Source: Marchantia polymorpha subsp. ruderalis (lineage: Eukaryota > Streptophyta > Marchantiopsida > Marchantiales > Marchantiaceae). From it: 64,000 nucleotides of DNA. The stretch is taken from contig AP031356.1 of assembly GCA_037833965.1 (NCBI GenBank), forward strand, positions 26,992,501-27,056,500. Direction: 5' to 3'. Every line of letters starts with the position of its first letter. Position 1 is the first letter of the stretch. This document shows positions 1-12,458 of this stretch, piece after piece. A program made the position numbers and the translations under genes. The notes below the pieces were generated by a model. It was not told the DNA's origin. It did not search any database and saw nothing but the letters and a program-made list of their open reading frames with translations.

Positions 1-2640
1 ATGCACGATTGCTATTGAGATCTTTCTGATTTTTCTGGCCGTCTTCGATCTCTCAGTTTATACTCGAAATTAACAACTCCCAGTGGATACAATCATCACA
101 AAATCTTTTCTTGCAATATGTGAAGTATCATGTCAAATGGAATCTTCATTCTCAGAAAACAGAGGAAGAACCTCAATGTTTTCATCACAATGGGAATTTT
201 CGAGGAAAATAAAATAAAAATCCCTCATGTCTTCATCACTGGGCAGAATTCCTCGTTTCGAATTCGCAAGCTACCGATTTCATCTTTTGTGGTCTTTTCA
301 CATCAAAGCTTTCAGTGATAGATTTACGTCTTGCTGTGATCTTACTGATTGAGCGAAATAAGCAGTCATTTACATCAGATTCACACGTGATGCAACTCTC
401 TAGAAAGTCACACATTCGGATTTATAGTCCTAGCCGAAGTAAGACATAAACTAAAAATTCTACAATATACTCATTACTCTGATCAAGAACAGAACTAAGG
501 CTGCCATTTCCACAAGACTTGTAGACATCCCAAAGCTGCATTCATCCAGTCAGGAACACTGCAAATCTCTTATGTGTAGGCTTCATAAGTTCATCGTTGT
601 ATTGACTCTCTGATATCTGCGTGCTGCGATCATGCTGGCATCTGATGATCTGGGTTGAGTCATGAACAGTCGTGTCTGGTGTCATGGTGAGCGTTGCCGT
701 TTTCTACAAATGGAAAAGATCTGCAACAATATTTCAATAATCCGAACTGGTGCACGTCTATCTTTCTGTCAATTGCATCGGGAACCTCTCATGCAACAAA
801 CAGACTGTGCAGCGATATACTATCACACGTACAATTATTCAGTACTGAGTTCTCGTACTTTTTGAAGTAGTAGGGGCCCTTGCAATGCATTTATATCCAC
901 TAGGGTTCGAGAACGTACTTTCGGCGTGTACTGCTTCACGTTCATGACCAGATGATGACATCTCGCTCACGTCTTTTGCATTTGAATTTGATTGCAGCTT
1001 GGACTTTTGGAATAAAGAAGAGCTTTGTGATTTTCTGACTTCCTGATTCACCAGTCATAAATACACATATAGAAGAACACTCGTGGATGTAATGGATGCA
1101 ACTGGTAAGAAGTATGTGGATCTGATTTTTCCAGATTATAGTAGTTGTGCGCACCAAGAGACAACTGTAATATACATGTGATCGCAGAAGGCAATATATC
1201 CTAAAATCCGTCACTTTTGACATTCATCATTTACGATGCACTCACTGAAGCTTTAGAGAGAGCCACTGAGAGAGCAAGTGATGACAAACATTAGATGCAC
1301 GCGTCTTTTGTTTTTTATGTCGACCATTGTAAAGATGTGGGTGCGGAGGAAGCGAAACGATATGTGCAGTGAAGGACCAGAATGGTTGGTGTCTTCAAGC
1401 TTTCCAACACCATTATTGTATAGAATCAATCGTAGGTGTGTGTGTTATCTCCAACTTTCTCCTCATAGAAGTAGTTCTCTTCTACCAAGTCATTCAAAAT
1501 CATTTCTCTTGAAAATTATTCTAACCTGGTACTGTCTTCAATCTTCAAATGACAGATGTTGATGATATTTTATCATCTAATTCATTATCCTTCTATTGAG
1601 GTCTCACCTATCCAGCTTCGTTGAGAACATGAACGCTGCCATACATCATATATAAAGTCCGAAATGTGGACATAAAATCAATGTCAACAGTTATTTTGTG
1701 GAGGAATAAGAGTAAAATATAGATTTAAAATTCCTATTCTAAGTAAGCAAAGGATCTCGCAGCATTTACTCGAAGGTGAAACTTGAAAACATTGCCATAA
1801 GATATGATTATGGGTGCAAAAATGGTTCAGGGTTGTATCAAGTCAGTTGGAAAGCAAAGAGAATTTTAATTTTTTTTAAATAACAATCCAAGAGATCTAC
1901 AAAATCTATTTTCCATCTTAAGGAAGCACTCACAAAGGTAATATAATCAATATACACGTAGAGATTGTCAAAAGAAAAGGTAGATGAATTTGGGAACTCT
2001 TCCAATGTTTTGAATAAATTTGTGTAAAATTCTTGTTATAATTCCTGGCATTATTAAATTTTTCCAGGTCATTCGGAATAAGTTTATTAAAGTAAACGTG
2101 ATTTAGTACTAAGCATAAAATAGAACACTCTCCAGCTAACCAGTGCTTTCCTCAATAGCAATGGATGATGTTATGTTATTTATAGAGCATTGGACCGGAC
2201 ACCTTGATTGCAAAAATAGAATATTTTCCACTGTTATACTGATGGCACCTAGACCTTGTTACCCGTTTGGGTACATCCTTGGACACCAGATAGCGTCTTT
2301 CATCATTTTTTCTAAGGTCCCGGTTGACAATGTGGATCAGAAAGCAATGAAAACATGTTATTACAATCAGAGCATGTGGGTTCGTAGGAAGGCTACCGTG
2401 CTAATATGTGAAAGGCTTGTACTAGTATGCGATAACTGAAGTCAAAAGTGTAACCTTGATTAGTACTATACCATTGCAGTTATAATCTATCGTTTTCTGA
2501 GTAGCGTGGACTGTTGTGCAGGCTGTCGTGTAGTATTGTACTATCTTACCGAGACACAACTTGAAGGATACGTTAGGTTTGGGTCCATGTAGCAGGAAAA
2601 CTTTCAGGGAAGTTTCTGAATCAGACTGATGCGAAGAGGT
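1..2640. other. No supported gene
   Basis: The open frames here are short, overlap on both strands and match nothing I recognise. The only structure I see is the segment near 640-1130, which has a diverged partner near 5270-5645. The last part is the upstream flank of the metallothionein gene. Confidence 0.5.
640..1130 (+). repeat. Diverged duplicated segment, copy A
   Basis: This stretch aligns by eye with 5270-5645 on the same strand. Shared blocks include GCATCGGGAA followed by CTCATGCAA at 776-799 against 5299-5317, a ACACGTAC/AAACGTAC block, GGGTTCGA near 902, and a GGATGTA.TGGAT.CA..TGGTAA block near 1083 against 5608. Many substitutions and indels separate the copies, so the duplication is old. 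Limits are approximate. Confidence 0.4.
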
Positions 2641-2674
2641 GCAGCTGTTCGCCCATAGTGCTCATGCTGAAGGC

Positions 2675-2683
2675 TACATAAAG
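2675..2683 (+). promoter_or_regulatory. Possible TATA box of the metallothionein gene
   Basis: TACATAAAG lies about 145 bp upstream of the metallothionein ATG. It is a TATA-like sequence at a plausible distance for a plant core promoter plus a 5' UTR. No other element supports it. Confidence 0.3.
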
Positions 2684-2826
2684 CAGCCCATCACACTTCG
2701 TATTCCAGTTCATCTTCTCATCCTCGAGCTTTATCCACTATATCGTCATCGTCTCCAGCTTTGGCACGTCTTTCGCGGTTTGATCATTCGACTTCGAGTA
2801 AGTCAAGTCTACCAGCGTCTCTCAAT

Positions 2827-3502
2827 ATGTCTGGATGTGGTAATTCATCATGCTCATGCGGAGCATCTTGCAGCTGCAACGGATGCAGGTATGAAACTCT
2901 TTAATGATTTGCTCAGATTTCCCACGCCCGTCCGGTTCAGGACGCTTGATTTGCGTTTCTAACATGAAACTGAAAATTGAGAAATCTCCTCCTCCTCCTC
3001 TCATTTCACATCATTTTTTTGTGAAAAGAAAGAGGAATGAAAAATAAGCAACCTCTGAGTTACAAATTTGTGGCAGTTGGCAAGTCCAGAGTCTGACTGC
3101 AGATTGCAATCCGATGGATGTGGATCCTTAAGACTTCTTCTTTGGCAGTCGGTTAGCACGCCATTTGATTGTTTATTAAGAAGACTCTAAGGACTTTCCT
3201 GTGGTCCTTTTGCAGCTGCAAGAGGTCGTTTGACACCTTCCCAACTGTTACCAACATGGAGGGGTATGAAAGGGCAGATTGATGAATCATCTCTCTCTTC
3301 CGTCTATTTGCAGATACTGATTTTCAACTGATTGAAGTATATTAGGTGCTGGATCGTGTATCGCAAACGTAATGCAATGAGATTTCTAATCTACTTGGTA
3401 CTGTCTCGCTGGTTGCAATACTTCGGATGTGCAATCAGATTCCAGGATGAAGGATGCAAGTGTGGAGACAGCTGCAGTTGCAATCCTTGCAACTGCAAAT
3501 GA
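2827..3502 (+). CDS. Plant-type metallothionein, three exons
   Basis: Small Cys-rich cytosolic protein expected to bind Zn/Cu through thiolate clusters. I read three exons: 2827-2888, 3216-3263 and 3439-3502, giving 57 residues. The introns use AG|GTATGA and GG|GTATGA donors and TTTTGCAG and GCAATCAG acceptors, and the phases join cleanly. The N-terminal domain begins MSGCGNSSCSCGASCSCNGC and carries seven Cys in C-x-C and C-x(2)-C spacing, ending C-S-C at residues 20-22. A 20-residue Cys-free spacer (residues 23-42) follows. The C-terminal domain has six Cys at 43-56, including CKCG and CSCNPCNC. Two Cys clusters around a spacer are typical of plant metallothioneins; the spacer is shorter than in many angiosperm type 1-2 proteins, as I recall for bryophyte forms. 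The splice model is mine from sequence alone. The start is the only ATG in frame with the Cys motif. Confidence 0.88.
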
Positions 3503-3615
3503 AGTATTTCGACTCGGAAAAGATGATCGACTACTCCAGACGGTTCAATGACCACGTTTTGGTCACTGTCACGCTGCACGCCATGATAGACTTCGTGACA
3601 TACCTATGCATAAAA

Positions 3616-3621
3616 AATAAA
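3616..3621 (+). terminator. Possible polyadenylation signal
   Basis: AATAAA in an A-rich context 114 bp after the metallothionein stop codon, a normal 3' UTR distance. Plant polyadenylation signals are loose, so this is only a candidate. Confidence 0.35.
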
Positions 3622-3699
3622 CAGTTTTTTCATTTTGCTATGTTCATTAGAACCCAAGTGTGGGCACGTATATGCACTACACTGTGATTAAAATATGTC

Positions 3700-6600
3700 T
3701 TACGAGTGAATAGATTTAATAAATCATAACGGAGCAATAACCTCTGAAACGGGGCCTCTTTTATTTCTGCAATCGATGTCTCTAGTCACTTGCTCAATCA
3801 CAGGAACTGCTGTTTGAATATCAGTCTTGTAACTGAGTCCTTGGAATCTGAGATTCAGCATATCCAGAAGTCGAGATCTCCTACTGATAATTGTGTCATC
3901 GAAGAGTCTTCCTAATACTCGGGTGTGTTGATTTATTATGGGCACAAGGACCTGTCCGGAAACAGTCAGGACCATCCTGATGCACCGCCAACGAAGCCTA
4001 GCATGAGAAAATAGTAGATTTAGAACTTCCAGATGGATAGGAAGATTTAAACTATTCTGCCTTACATTTGACACTCGCTCTAAGGACATGCTTACTGTCG
4101 CGACATAGTTCTTCGCTTTTCCTCTTCTTTGTGTCTGATACAGTCAGAGAGAGTGGCCAAAGTTGCGCTATGTAATCGCAATCAGCTTCTCCTCCTGAAA
4201 CCTCACGATAGCCAAGAGACGGCTGAAGAATACGACTCTGGTGCGAAGAGAGTAAGAGGAACTTACTGTTAGTCGATCAGTATACTCTAGTCACTATGCA
4301 GCTCACGTGTACATGTTCTGATTAAAATGTAATCACCATTGTTAGCAGTCGTAACGTTCGGCTGAAGCATCTTACCGTTTTAAACTGCATTACACTCGTC
4401 CATGATTGTCGAAAATGGAGAGCTGTTTAAGTGGAGTGCTTGTGTTAGACACTGGTGTGTCAGACAATTCAATTTGCTTCACTTGTCAAAGTGCAAGAGA
4501 GCTCATTTTGAGGCATGCTGGTATACATATTCCGAGGTTTTTTCTACTTTGGCCGACAGCCTTCAAACTTCCTCTTTGTCAAAAGTCCCTAGAGCTGACC
4601 ACTATCATTCGTATTTTGCAGCTTCGTGTCACAAAAGACTCTTTTTCTTTTTCAATCTTGCCACAACTTAGAATTCCAGTTTCAAAGAAGAAAGAACGTA
4701 GTCTCTCTCAGACGGTGCCTTTTCTAAGATGAATAGTTAAACTCTACATTTGACTTGCACATTGATTTCTGCATTCATAAAAGGAATCCTATGTTTACGT
4801 TTGATTCATGGATACAACGCTTAGATGCTGAGTTTGGATCGTGTAGTTTTGGATCTCTTATGTTACTGTCGAGTGAAAGATCTGCATCTCGCAGTGATTG
4901 TGCTCTTCACCAGAACGCTAGGCCTGCAAGAAGTGATAAAATTGATTATTTTTAAGTAGACTTAAGAATATGTAACTGTAAAAGGTAGTAGAGACTTCCA
5001 CACGACCTTTCTAATTTATTCGTTAATCTGACCAATGATCCGACTGTGTCGTAAGTTTGCGGTGAGAAGTGTCAGCTCATGGCTCATAAACATCGCATAC
5101 TATCGACTGGTGATTTTGTAAGTTAGAATGCCTTGCCTATGGTCAAGACTGCCATGATTGTGTCTAATGATCTAACTTAATCACTGTACGGTAGGAGCTT
5201 GTGTCAACGTAAGCACTGTCGAAAGTCATCAAAATCAACTGTAGACTGATGATGCAGATCTGGAACAGTTTTGAATATGCTGCATAGTGATGATGAGCAT
5301 CGGGAAGCTCACATGCAAGAAACAAAATGTACTACATTGTATACTAACAAACGTACCACCGTGAAGTAACAATTCTGGTACTCATTGAAGTAGATTGGTA
5401 CGATGGAAAGCGTGTTTGCTTCATTGGGTTCGACAGAGTCGTTCATATTGGTAGTCGTGAATTTTCTTTTCATGATCATGCTATCCTCCTTGGACTTCTT
5501 TCGTACTTCAGCGTGTACTTATCTTGTACTTTAGAATCACGATGACATTTGCATTCATGTGACGTTTTAGTGATCTAGTAGTAAAGATCCAGGAGGACAA
5601 CCTGTCATGGATGTACTGGATACACTTGGTAAAAGCTGGGCGAGTGAATTGTCGTGATCGTGAGCACTAGAGTTCCGAACATAATACATTTGCTTCAGTG
5701 GCTAAAATGTTGAAAAAGATACCAATTTATGTTCTTCTAGAGTTTCATCATTCGACCGCATCGCGTTGAAGATGGGAAGAGTGATACTTTAGACCAACGG
5801 GTGACATTTCATTGATATCAAAATACATTCCGAAAGTTCATGTCTTATACAGTTCTCGTTCCTAATTAGGTCGACGAGAGTTCATGTCCGAGACAAATTT
5901 CGCTGGGAATTTCAGAGATGAATTATGTAGCACCTGCGGAGCTGCAAATGGATGGTGGGTGTTCTTCTCAACCTTTTCTTCGAAAACGCTCCAGATTTGT
6001 TCTATCATGTTTTTCATGGTTGTAATTTTCGACCTCTAGCCTCAAGAACCCTACTGACAACGTATCAGTCCAGATTATATGAGAATCATTGAAACATCTC
6101 GTCATTTCAACTATTGTACTTGACATCTCTTGCAATAGTGAGTGAAAAATATTCGAAAGTTGTCACAAGAGTAAGCTGTATCATATTAGTCTCCTTCTGT
6201 ACTCTGTGCAAAGTGTGTACATGGACTTCCAGCTTGTGCTTGCAGTGAAAAATAATGATGTTTAGTATCTACTTGTATTTTCCTGGCGTGAAAGGCTGAC
6301 TGCATGGCTCAGTGTACCCGTTTTTCTCATAGTTAGCAATGTTATCGGATATGTTTACTCCGATCGGAACCCTGATGGATTATGAAGCTTCGAAATGTCT
6401 ATAATCATTCTGAACCTGTCACAAGTTGCTCTTATCAGAAGATCTGCTTCTCTACATACAGGTCGGTGGTCCGCAACTCTTGCTTTAACTCTAGAAGGGT
6501 TCTTCGCAGTAGCTGGAATTATTTAGAACACCACATGTGCTATGAAGCGCGGCAAAATGGATGGCTATCGTAGATGTATAATGTACTTTGCATTTGACCG

Positions 6601-9240
6601 ATTGAAGCATTTTCAGACCAGAGTCCAATACCTGCTGATGATAGAAAACTTTCCCGGATTTTGTTTCTGATCTCTTCTACTTACGTTATTACTTTCGCGG
6701 CTTATGAACAACGTACACTTTGGCATTACATGTTAGGTCTCAGCTTTTGCCTTTTTGTCTCTGGCGCCTTCCTTCCTTGTTTGGCATGGAATTACAAGTC
6801 TTCGCCTTTATACTTTACAGGTTGTAGTGTCAGACACAACTACAATACTTGCTGTTGAAGAACAGTATGCTAATGTAGAACATAATTTATCGTTGAAATA
6901 GTTATTTAGAATTTTATGTAGAGAAAGTTGTGATATCTAATATCTGGTATGATATGAGTCTCCCTTCCAAAGGTTGGGGAAGCCGCAGATTTCAGATTCA
7001 TCAGCCGTTCTCAGTTCTTCAGATGAACTTCCCAAAGCTTGTTTATCACTTGGAAGCAGCCCTAGCCCTAACTTCTTTTCATAGATGAGCTGGTACACAA
7101 TCATATTTCATTCAGCAAGTGTCTTTACAACTTTCTTTCAGTTTGAAAAATTTGATTCTTAGCTTTAAAAGATTCGTAGTTAGTGTTTTTTGGGTCACAT
7201 TCTAACTTCTAAAATGGGGTTGTACAGTCAGGTTATGAAGCTTTAGAGTGACAAGAAACATTATTTCTTGAAATCGTATCCAATCAGATTTATTATTTTT
7301 AAGTGGCTATAAAGTTTTAAATTTTCTTCCTAGCAATGGTTTTATGCACTCGTCTTGAAATTCAAGACCTTGTATAGAGAGTTATAACTACACCAGCCTT
7401 CAGAAACGTTAAAAGAGATGAAGTCAAGTTGTTTTCCAATGATCCCAAATCTCACACTGAAAGACTCATTCAATGTTTGGAAGAGATTACTTACACATAG
7501 CTTCCAAATATGACCGTAGACGGGCTTATGACAAATTTCCACATGAAGGGGCTGTTAATGTTACCAAAGCATTAAATACCTTCATCTCTTTTCTTTTCCA
7601 AGTATGATTGGATTTACTTCCATGATTTCACGTTTGACAACTTGCTTGTATAAACATCCTAAAAACCTTTTAGACTTGAACAACATAGACAACATGTGGA
7701 TGATAGGATTTGTTCTTGAATATGAGATTTACATATTTATCAAAGATGATCTTTCGTGTTCGAGAAAGAAAGGATCAGAATCAATTGTTGATATATTATT
7801 TGGCAAAACGGGAAGTGAATAAACATTCTCTTCATTTATTAGTTTTGATCATAATGGTTTATAGACTGAAATAAATATTTAAAAGGATTATGTAGAGAAA
7901 AACTGTAGAATTTTATTTCTTTAATATCACTCAAATATACACATTTTTATGTATGTATTGGTTTCTCTTTTTCATATTCCCTAAATCTGGCTGAGAACTC
8001 ATGGAGATTGAAAAAAACTTTCACTACTTATAAAAAATCTTCATTTAATGGATTCAACTTATTTTACACCTCAAGTGGGATGTCATTGTGTTATGGTTAT
8101 GCAAGTTACAATGAGTTTATGAGATCATGCTAAATATTTTATTTCTGTCTTTGTGCTAGTCAGAAATTTCATGTTTATTTGTGTCATTGACTAAAATTGT
8201 CTATGTGAGTGTGTGAAGATATTATTCTTTTTACTTCACTTCATAAGCGTAAGCTTTATTTTATTTTGAATTCTTTTTCACCTCATTTTCATTTTATTGC
8301 TTCTCCAATATAGCTAGAATTTTTTAAAATTTCTTGACTTTTATTTATATATACATGCATGCATACATACAGATGAAGTGTCTTGCATATTAGCATTGAT
8401 AAAAATTTCAACAATTAACCATTTACTTTTATCTTCAAAGAAATCAGAGATAGATGAACACGAAGTAGATGATATCCATATCTTGAGACTATTTTTTCAC
8501 ATTAGATAGGTATTTTTCAACTTAAGTGAATTTATCTTTAAAGTTTAAAAAATATGATGCTATAAAGTAAAATTTTATATTTGTTGTGTTTGTTGATGTT
8601 TTTGTGTTGATTAATTTTTACTATTGCGTTTGGATGATTCAAAAAAATTGATAAAAAATTATTGGAGTCAATGTTAAAGCAAACATAGTAGCTAAAATAT
8701 GGTTTCAAACAAAATCCATTGAGCAATCAATTCTTTTGATTTCACAATCTTCATTTCAAGCACTAGTGAAAGAAGAATGACTAAAGTAGAGCTCATATAG
8801 GAGCTAAGAGTTTTGTAACATATATGGCAAATGCAAACAAAAAGTGGTGGAGTACTCTGAGAGAAGTATTATTACAAGTTGTCAGGATTTAAACCCAGAA
8901 TCATCAATTGTGATAGTCGTATGAACAAACACAAGTAGGCACAGTCGTAACGTAATTTATTCTTTAGAGGGCTACGTCCACGGAGAAAGCACGGAAGAAA
9001 CTTTACCACAATATAGCAAAACCGACAATAGTATATAGCAGAAGCCTTGGGGTATATACCCAACACTGGTGGTCAATCTAGCTATAAATAGGTAGAATTT
9101 GAGTTTACTCTTTAATCATAGTTAATCTCAATAATCATCCCTTTAACACATGTTAAGGAAACAATAACTTTTGTAACATGTATTGTTACTCTGCAGGAAG
9201 TTCTAGATAGAGTTCTAACACTTACTACTATAGTTTTTGA
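3700..9240. other. Intergenic DNA, no supported gene
   Basis: I see no recognisable protein. A 121-codon minus frame at 3724-4089 and plus frames at 4402-4732 match no family I know. From about 7100 onward the sequence becomes strongly AT-rich with poly-T and poly-A runs. A short frame at 5885-5960 (ATGTCCGAG..., ending ..CSTCGAANGW) faintly recalls the first metallothionein exon and lies after duplicated copy B, but it is too weak to call a gene. Confidence 0.4.
5270..5645 (+). repeat. Diverged duplicated segment, copy B
   Basis: Partner of 640-1130 in the same orientation, about 4.6 kb downstream. See copy A for the matching blocks. The metallothionein gene lies between the two copies. Identity is patchy and the limits are approximate. 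Confidence 0.4.
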
Positions 9241-9289
9241 GTAGCATAAATTAGAGTAGGAGATTATTATTGGTGAGCCTATTGCAACA

Positions 9290-9790
9290 ATACCAGATGA
9301 TAGAGATCAACAGAAAACGTCTATTAGGAGGTCACATTGTGCTAATAGGGATCCTAAGAAGTTTGATGTATGGACCAACTCATCCATTCTTGATGATCAT
9401 GACCTTGATACAAAGTATGAAGATGGTATGATGTTGATCTCGGAAGAAGATGAACCTTCTTCATATATCGAAGATCAAGCTTTCCTGGTCAACAAGTTTG
9501 AATGGAATGTTGTCATGGAGAGAGATGCAGTTGTTGATGGATAACAAGACTTGGGAGCTGATTGAGCTTTCTAGTCATCAGGCGCTCATTGACTCCAAGT
9601 GGATGTACAAACTAAAGTACAATCCAGCAAGAGACAACCAATAGCAAGAATTTTCAAACCCAAGTTGGCGGCTAGAGGTTTCACAAAGAACAAGGATGTG
9701 GAATATGCTACAATTTGTTTGGTATGTGCATTAGTCGCAAAATTTAGTCTTGTTATGTACTACATGGATGTGATTATAGTTTTTTTTATG
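9290..9790 (+). pseudogene. Copia (Ty1) reverse-transcriptase fragment, frameshifted
   Basis: Remnant of the Copia-type polyprotein around the start of the RVT_2 reverse-transcriptase domain. One frame gives the pre-RT linker with DEPSSYIEDQAF near 9448. The next gives WREMQLL followed by DNKTWELIEL and SKWMYKLKY (9520-9620), equivalent to the EM..L..N.TWEL..LP......KWVYKIK segment of the family. A third frame (9656-9789) gives KPKLAARGFTKNKDVEYA and YYMDVIIVFFM, matching RYKARLVAKGFTQ...DY and the first catalytic-Asp strand (LDVKTAFL in the family). At least two frameshifts and a stop separate these blocks. I see no flanking LTR, integrase or RNase H. Confidence 0.82.
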
Positions 9791-10079
9791 GATATTTATC
9801 AGCTTAATACTGTCTCTCATATACGTTGTAGTCCGAGGGGTAGCTTAAAACTTACACTTAGAACCCATTTCACTCTCTATTCTACTTCCGTCCAAAAAAC
9901 TTCCCTAAATAATGATCTGATGCCTTTCAACTCTTACTCATACTCAACATTGCTCTCACACCTTGCTCAAGTCTTCCTTGGTCTGAACTACGCTCTCATC
10001 TCATTCAGCTCTAAATTAACCTCGCTCTTCAGTCTCAGTAGTTTCTTTCTCACTCCAAAATAACCTTCACATCCTCTCC

Positions 10080-10480
10080 TCTTGATGTTTGTCCCTACTC
10101 CTTCAAAATATCACTTCCTTTACTTTCAGAAGAATTTTGTTACTGATAGAAAATACTCTCACTTTCCCTCTCACGAGATTTTTGTCACTTCTTCCATAAA
10201 TTTGCATTGTCACTTTGTCACTTCCTCCGGAAATGTCTTTTTCTCCTCTCAAAATGCTCTCTCAAGTTCTCCTGAAAAATTACTTCCTTCTTTTCGAAAT
10301 GCTCTCTTAGTTCCTCCCAAAACGTCACTTACTTCTCTGCAAAATTGTCTCTCTCCCTCCCTGCAAAATTGTCTCTTCTTCCCCTCCGAAATTTTCTCTC
10401 CTTCTTTACGTAAATCTCTCTGCGACCAGACCAACTTCGCCCCGCTTACTCTCTCCAAACGGTGACAAGCTCCCTCCTCC
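10080..10480 (+). repeat. Polypyrimidine tract with degenerate short repeats
   Basis: The plus strand is almost entirely C and T broken by short AAAAT or GAAAT islands. Recurrent units look like CTCTC..CC(T/C)GCAAAATTGTCTCTC, for example at 10336-10352 and 10360-10376, and YCCGAAATTTTCTCTCC further on. The unit is about 24-33 bp and diverged. Open frames on either strand here follow from the composition, not from a gene. Confidence 0.6.
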
Positions 10481-10741
10481 CAACTCACCCCACCTCTCAC
10501 CATGAGTGTGCCTCAAACAGCCTGCGGCCGCAGATCCTAGTTCCACCTCCCCCTCAACAGTCACCACTTGGGAGCGGCCGAAGGCAGCAGCGCTAGTTTC
10601 CTCCCTGCAGCGGACAACACCTAGCAGCGGGGTCTATTAGCCGCCTGCTGCTGCTCCAACTACTACCGTCGGCCGTAGGATGGCCACCCCCTGCGCATCG
10701 CCGCATTGTTTCTAACGGCCTGCGGCCGACTTCGACTGAAG

Positions 10742-11440
10742 CTACCTGCTAGAAGCCTCCTTGTTGTCGCTTGTGTCCACCTTCTTCTTACTCTTTACAC
10801 CACTAGGTACTATACTACGATCATCTTCATGAACAGCTTGATTCTGGGATCGCAGATCCTCACCTTCAATTATCTGCATCCGTTTCAATCTTTTTTTCTC
10901 CTTCTCCTTAAACTTTTGTTTATCAAACATCACCCTTTGATAGCCAAGGTCTTCAGTTGAAAGTGGTGGTCCTTGTTCAGGAGGGTGTACATCAACCAAA
11001 TTCTTATTCTTGGTAGAGACCATGTTCACTTTCTTGACTGTGGGAGTTGAGAGCTTCGGAGTACTTCTTAGAACATTATTGACAATTCCCCTTTTCTACC
11101 TTGCTTTTGAGCTTTTGACGGTTTTTGCTCTAGATGTCCGCTTTTTAATGCTGTATCTAGAGGTGGAATAACACATGTATACATTGAAGGAAGTGGCGCA
11201 GCTCCATTCAACCCAACAGTAGGTGAGGTATGCGAGTTTTGCAGCCCTAGGTAGTTGTAAACAACATTTGTGGTAGTTTACTCTGTAAACTTGCATCTAT
11301 TTTAGCCGGGCAGCCAATCCATTGATTGACATTGTCAATTATCTCTCAAAACACTAACATTGATTCTAGGTAAAGCAAGACGCCACTGGTTACATTTCGT
11401 GCACTCCACCCAATTATCAAGAACAATAGTGGGTTGTGCT
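10742..11440 (-). pseudogene. CW-type zinc-finger protein pseudogene, 3' part
   Basis: Reading down from 11440 on the minus strand the frame gives QPTIVLDNWVECTKCNQWR, the first half of a CW zinc finger (W-V-x-C-x2-C-x2-W-R). It then meets TGA at 11335-11337 where the family has its next Trp. The same frame resumes with QCQSMDWLPG, a TAA, NRCKFTE, another TAA and TTTNVVYNYLG. This matches the family's C-SM..WLPGMNRC...E.TT segment, so both halves of the domain and the last Zn ligand are present. A shift near 11090 leads into a Lys-rich tail (10742-11090) containing KQKFKEKEKKRLKR. CW domains read histone H3K4 methylation and occur in a plant nuclear protein family. Three stops and a frameshift make this a pseudogene. 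It continues at 16829, across element 1. Confidence 0.8.
11436..11440. repeat. Target-site duplication, left copy (element 1)
   Basis: GTGCT immediately before the TGTAATAACC end. The same five bases follow the other end at 16829-16833. Deleting the element and one copy restores the host reading frame, which confirms that these are the true ends. Confidence 0.88.
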
Positions 11441-11537
11441 TGTAATAACCCACTAAAGGCTAAAACTGCAATATAGTGGTAGAAAGGTCGAACCCACAGG
11501 GACAGAGGAACACACAGGGTACAAAGTGTCACGTTTA

Positions 11538-12007
11538 ACAGACTATTGATGAGTTTGAATTCTCAGGCGACTGTCACTCCCAGAAATACTGCAAGTGTCC
11601 ACTCGGAGCGCACTCGGAGGTCGCACAGTGCAGCGTAACACACACACACACACACACACACACCTGAAACTACAGAAATACAACCCAGAGATCCGTTAGG
11701 ACCTCTACTTCAAGATTTCAGGGGGAAAGTCTCTCGCGAGCACACTCGGCAAAGCTGCGGGCAGTGACTTCCAACTCCGGCTTTTACAACACTTCCACTA
11801 GCTTGCTGCTAGTGTAGGAAACCCGGTTTGGACTGCCTACTTCGGATCGAAGTCACTCCTACGCGGTGAACAACACTCTCAACTCACAAAACGCGCAGAG
11901 AACACAGGTCCGCACTGAAGGACTCACTGTGAAACATTCCAGTAACACAACAACAGTCTATTGAAGAGTTTGAATTCTCAGGCACTTGTCATTCCCAGAA
12001 ATACTAC
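11538..12007. repeat. Internal direct repeat within element 1
   Basis: CAG.CTATTGA.GAGTTTGAATTCTCAGGC followed by a GTCA.TCCCAGAAATACT.CA block occurs at 11538-11592 and again at 11953-12007, about 415 bp apart, near 90 percent alike by eye. Element 2 has one clear copy (19052-19107). The second copy therefore looks like a lineage-specific duplication within element 1, or was lost from element 2. Confidence 0.65.
11640..11662. repeat. (CA)n microsatellite within element 1
   Basis: About eleven AC units, followed by CACCTGAAACT. Element 2 has the same microsatellite at the matching place (19193-19211) followed by CACCTGAAACT, so the repeat predates the split of the two copies. Confidence 0.85.
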
Positions 12008-12458
12008 AGGGGTTACCCTCAAAGCACCTGCTGCAGCGTAACCTGAATTTACAACCAAGGCTTACACGAAGTAGCAAAACTTCACTTTGGCATTCAGGGG
12101 AAAAATCCCAAAGGAGTACAATCAGAAAGAAACACTCGAAGGTGTAGGGGCGAAACTGTTCAAGTATCTAACTAGTCACTGGCTCTGAGCATCGGCAGTC
12201 ACCCGCAGGTGCAGATCCGAACTACTCAAGTCTCTAACCAATGTACTAGCTCTGAACATTCGGCCGAAGGCCTTCAGCTACAAAATGCGGAACGCTAAGT
12301 TGTAACTCCTCCTGCGTGGTGACAGAACTCAAGGACACAAACACGCAAAGGAAATGGGTTCCTGATCTATACTTCTGAGTTTGGGAAAGAACCCCAGGCA
12401 AAACGCCTGGAACTATTTTATACCTTCTAAGTCCTAACTAGCACTACACTGCACTACG

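Noticed and set aside
10082..10465. 127-codon Ser/Phe/Pro frame
   Set aside because: Produced by the polypyrimidine repeat tract, with no non-repetitive protein content.
11640..11662. (CA)n tracts considered as possible telomere-like or CRISPR-like repeats
   Set aside because: Plain dinucleotide microsatellite at a homologous position in both elements. No spacer-repeat array is present anywhere in the window.
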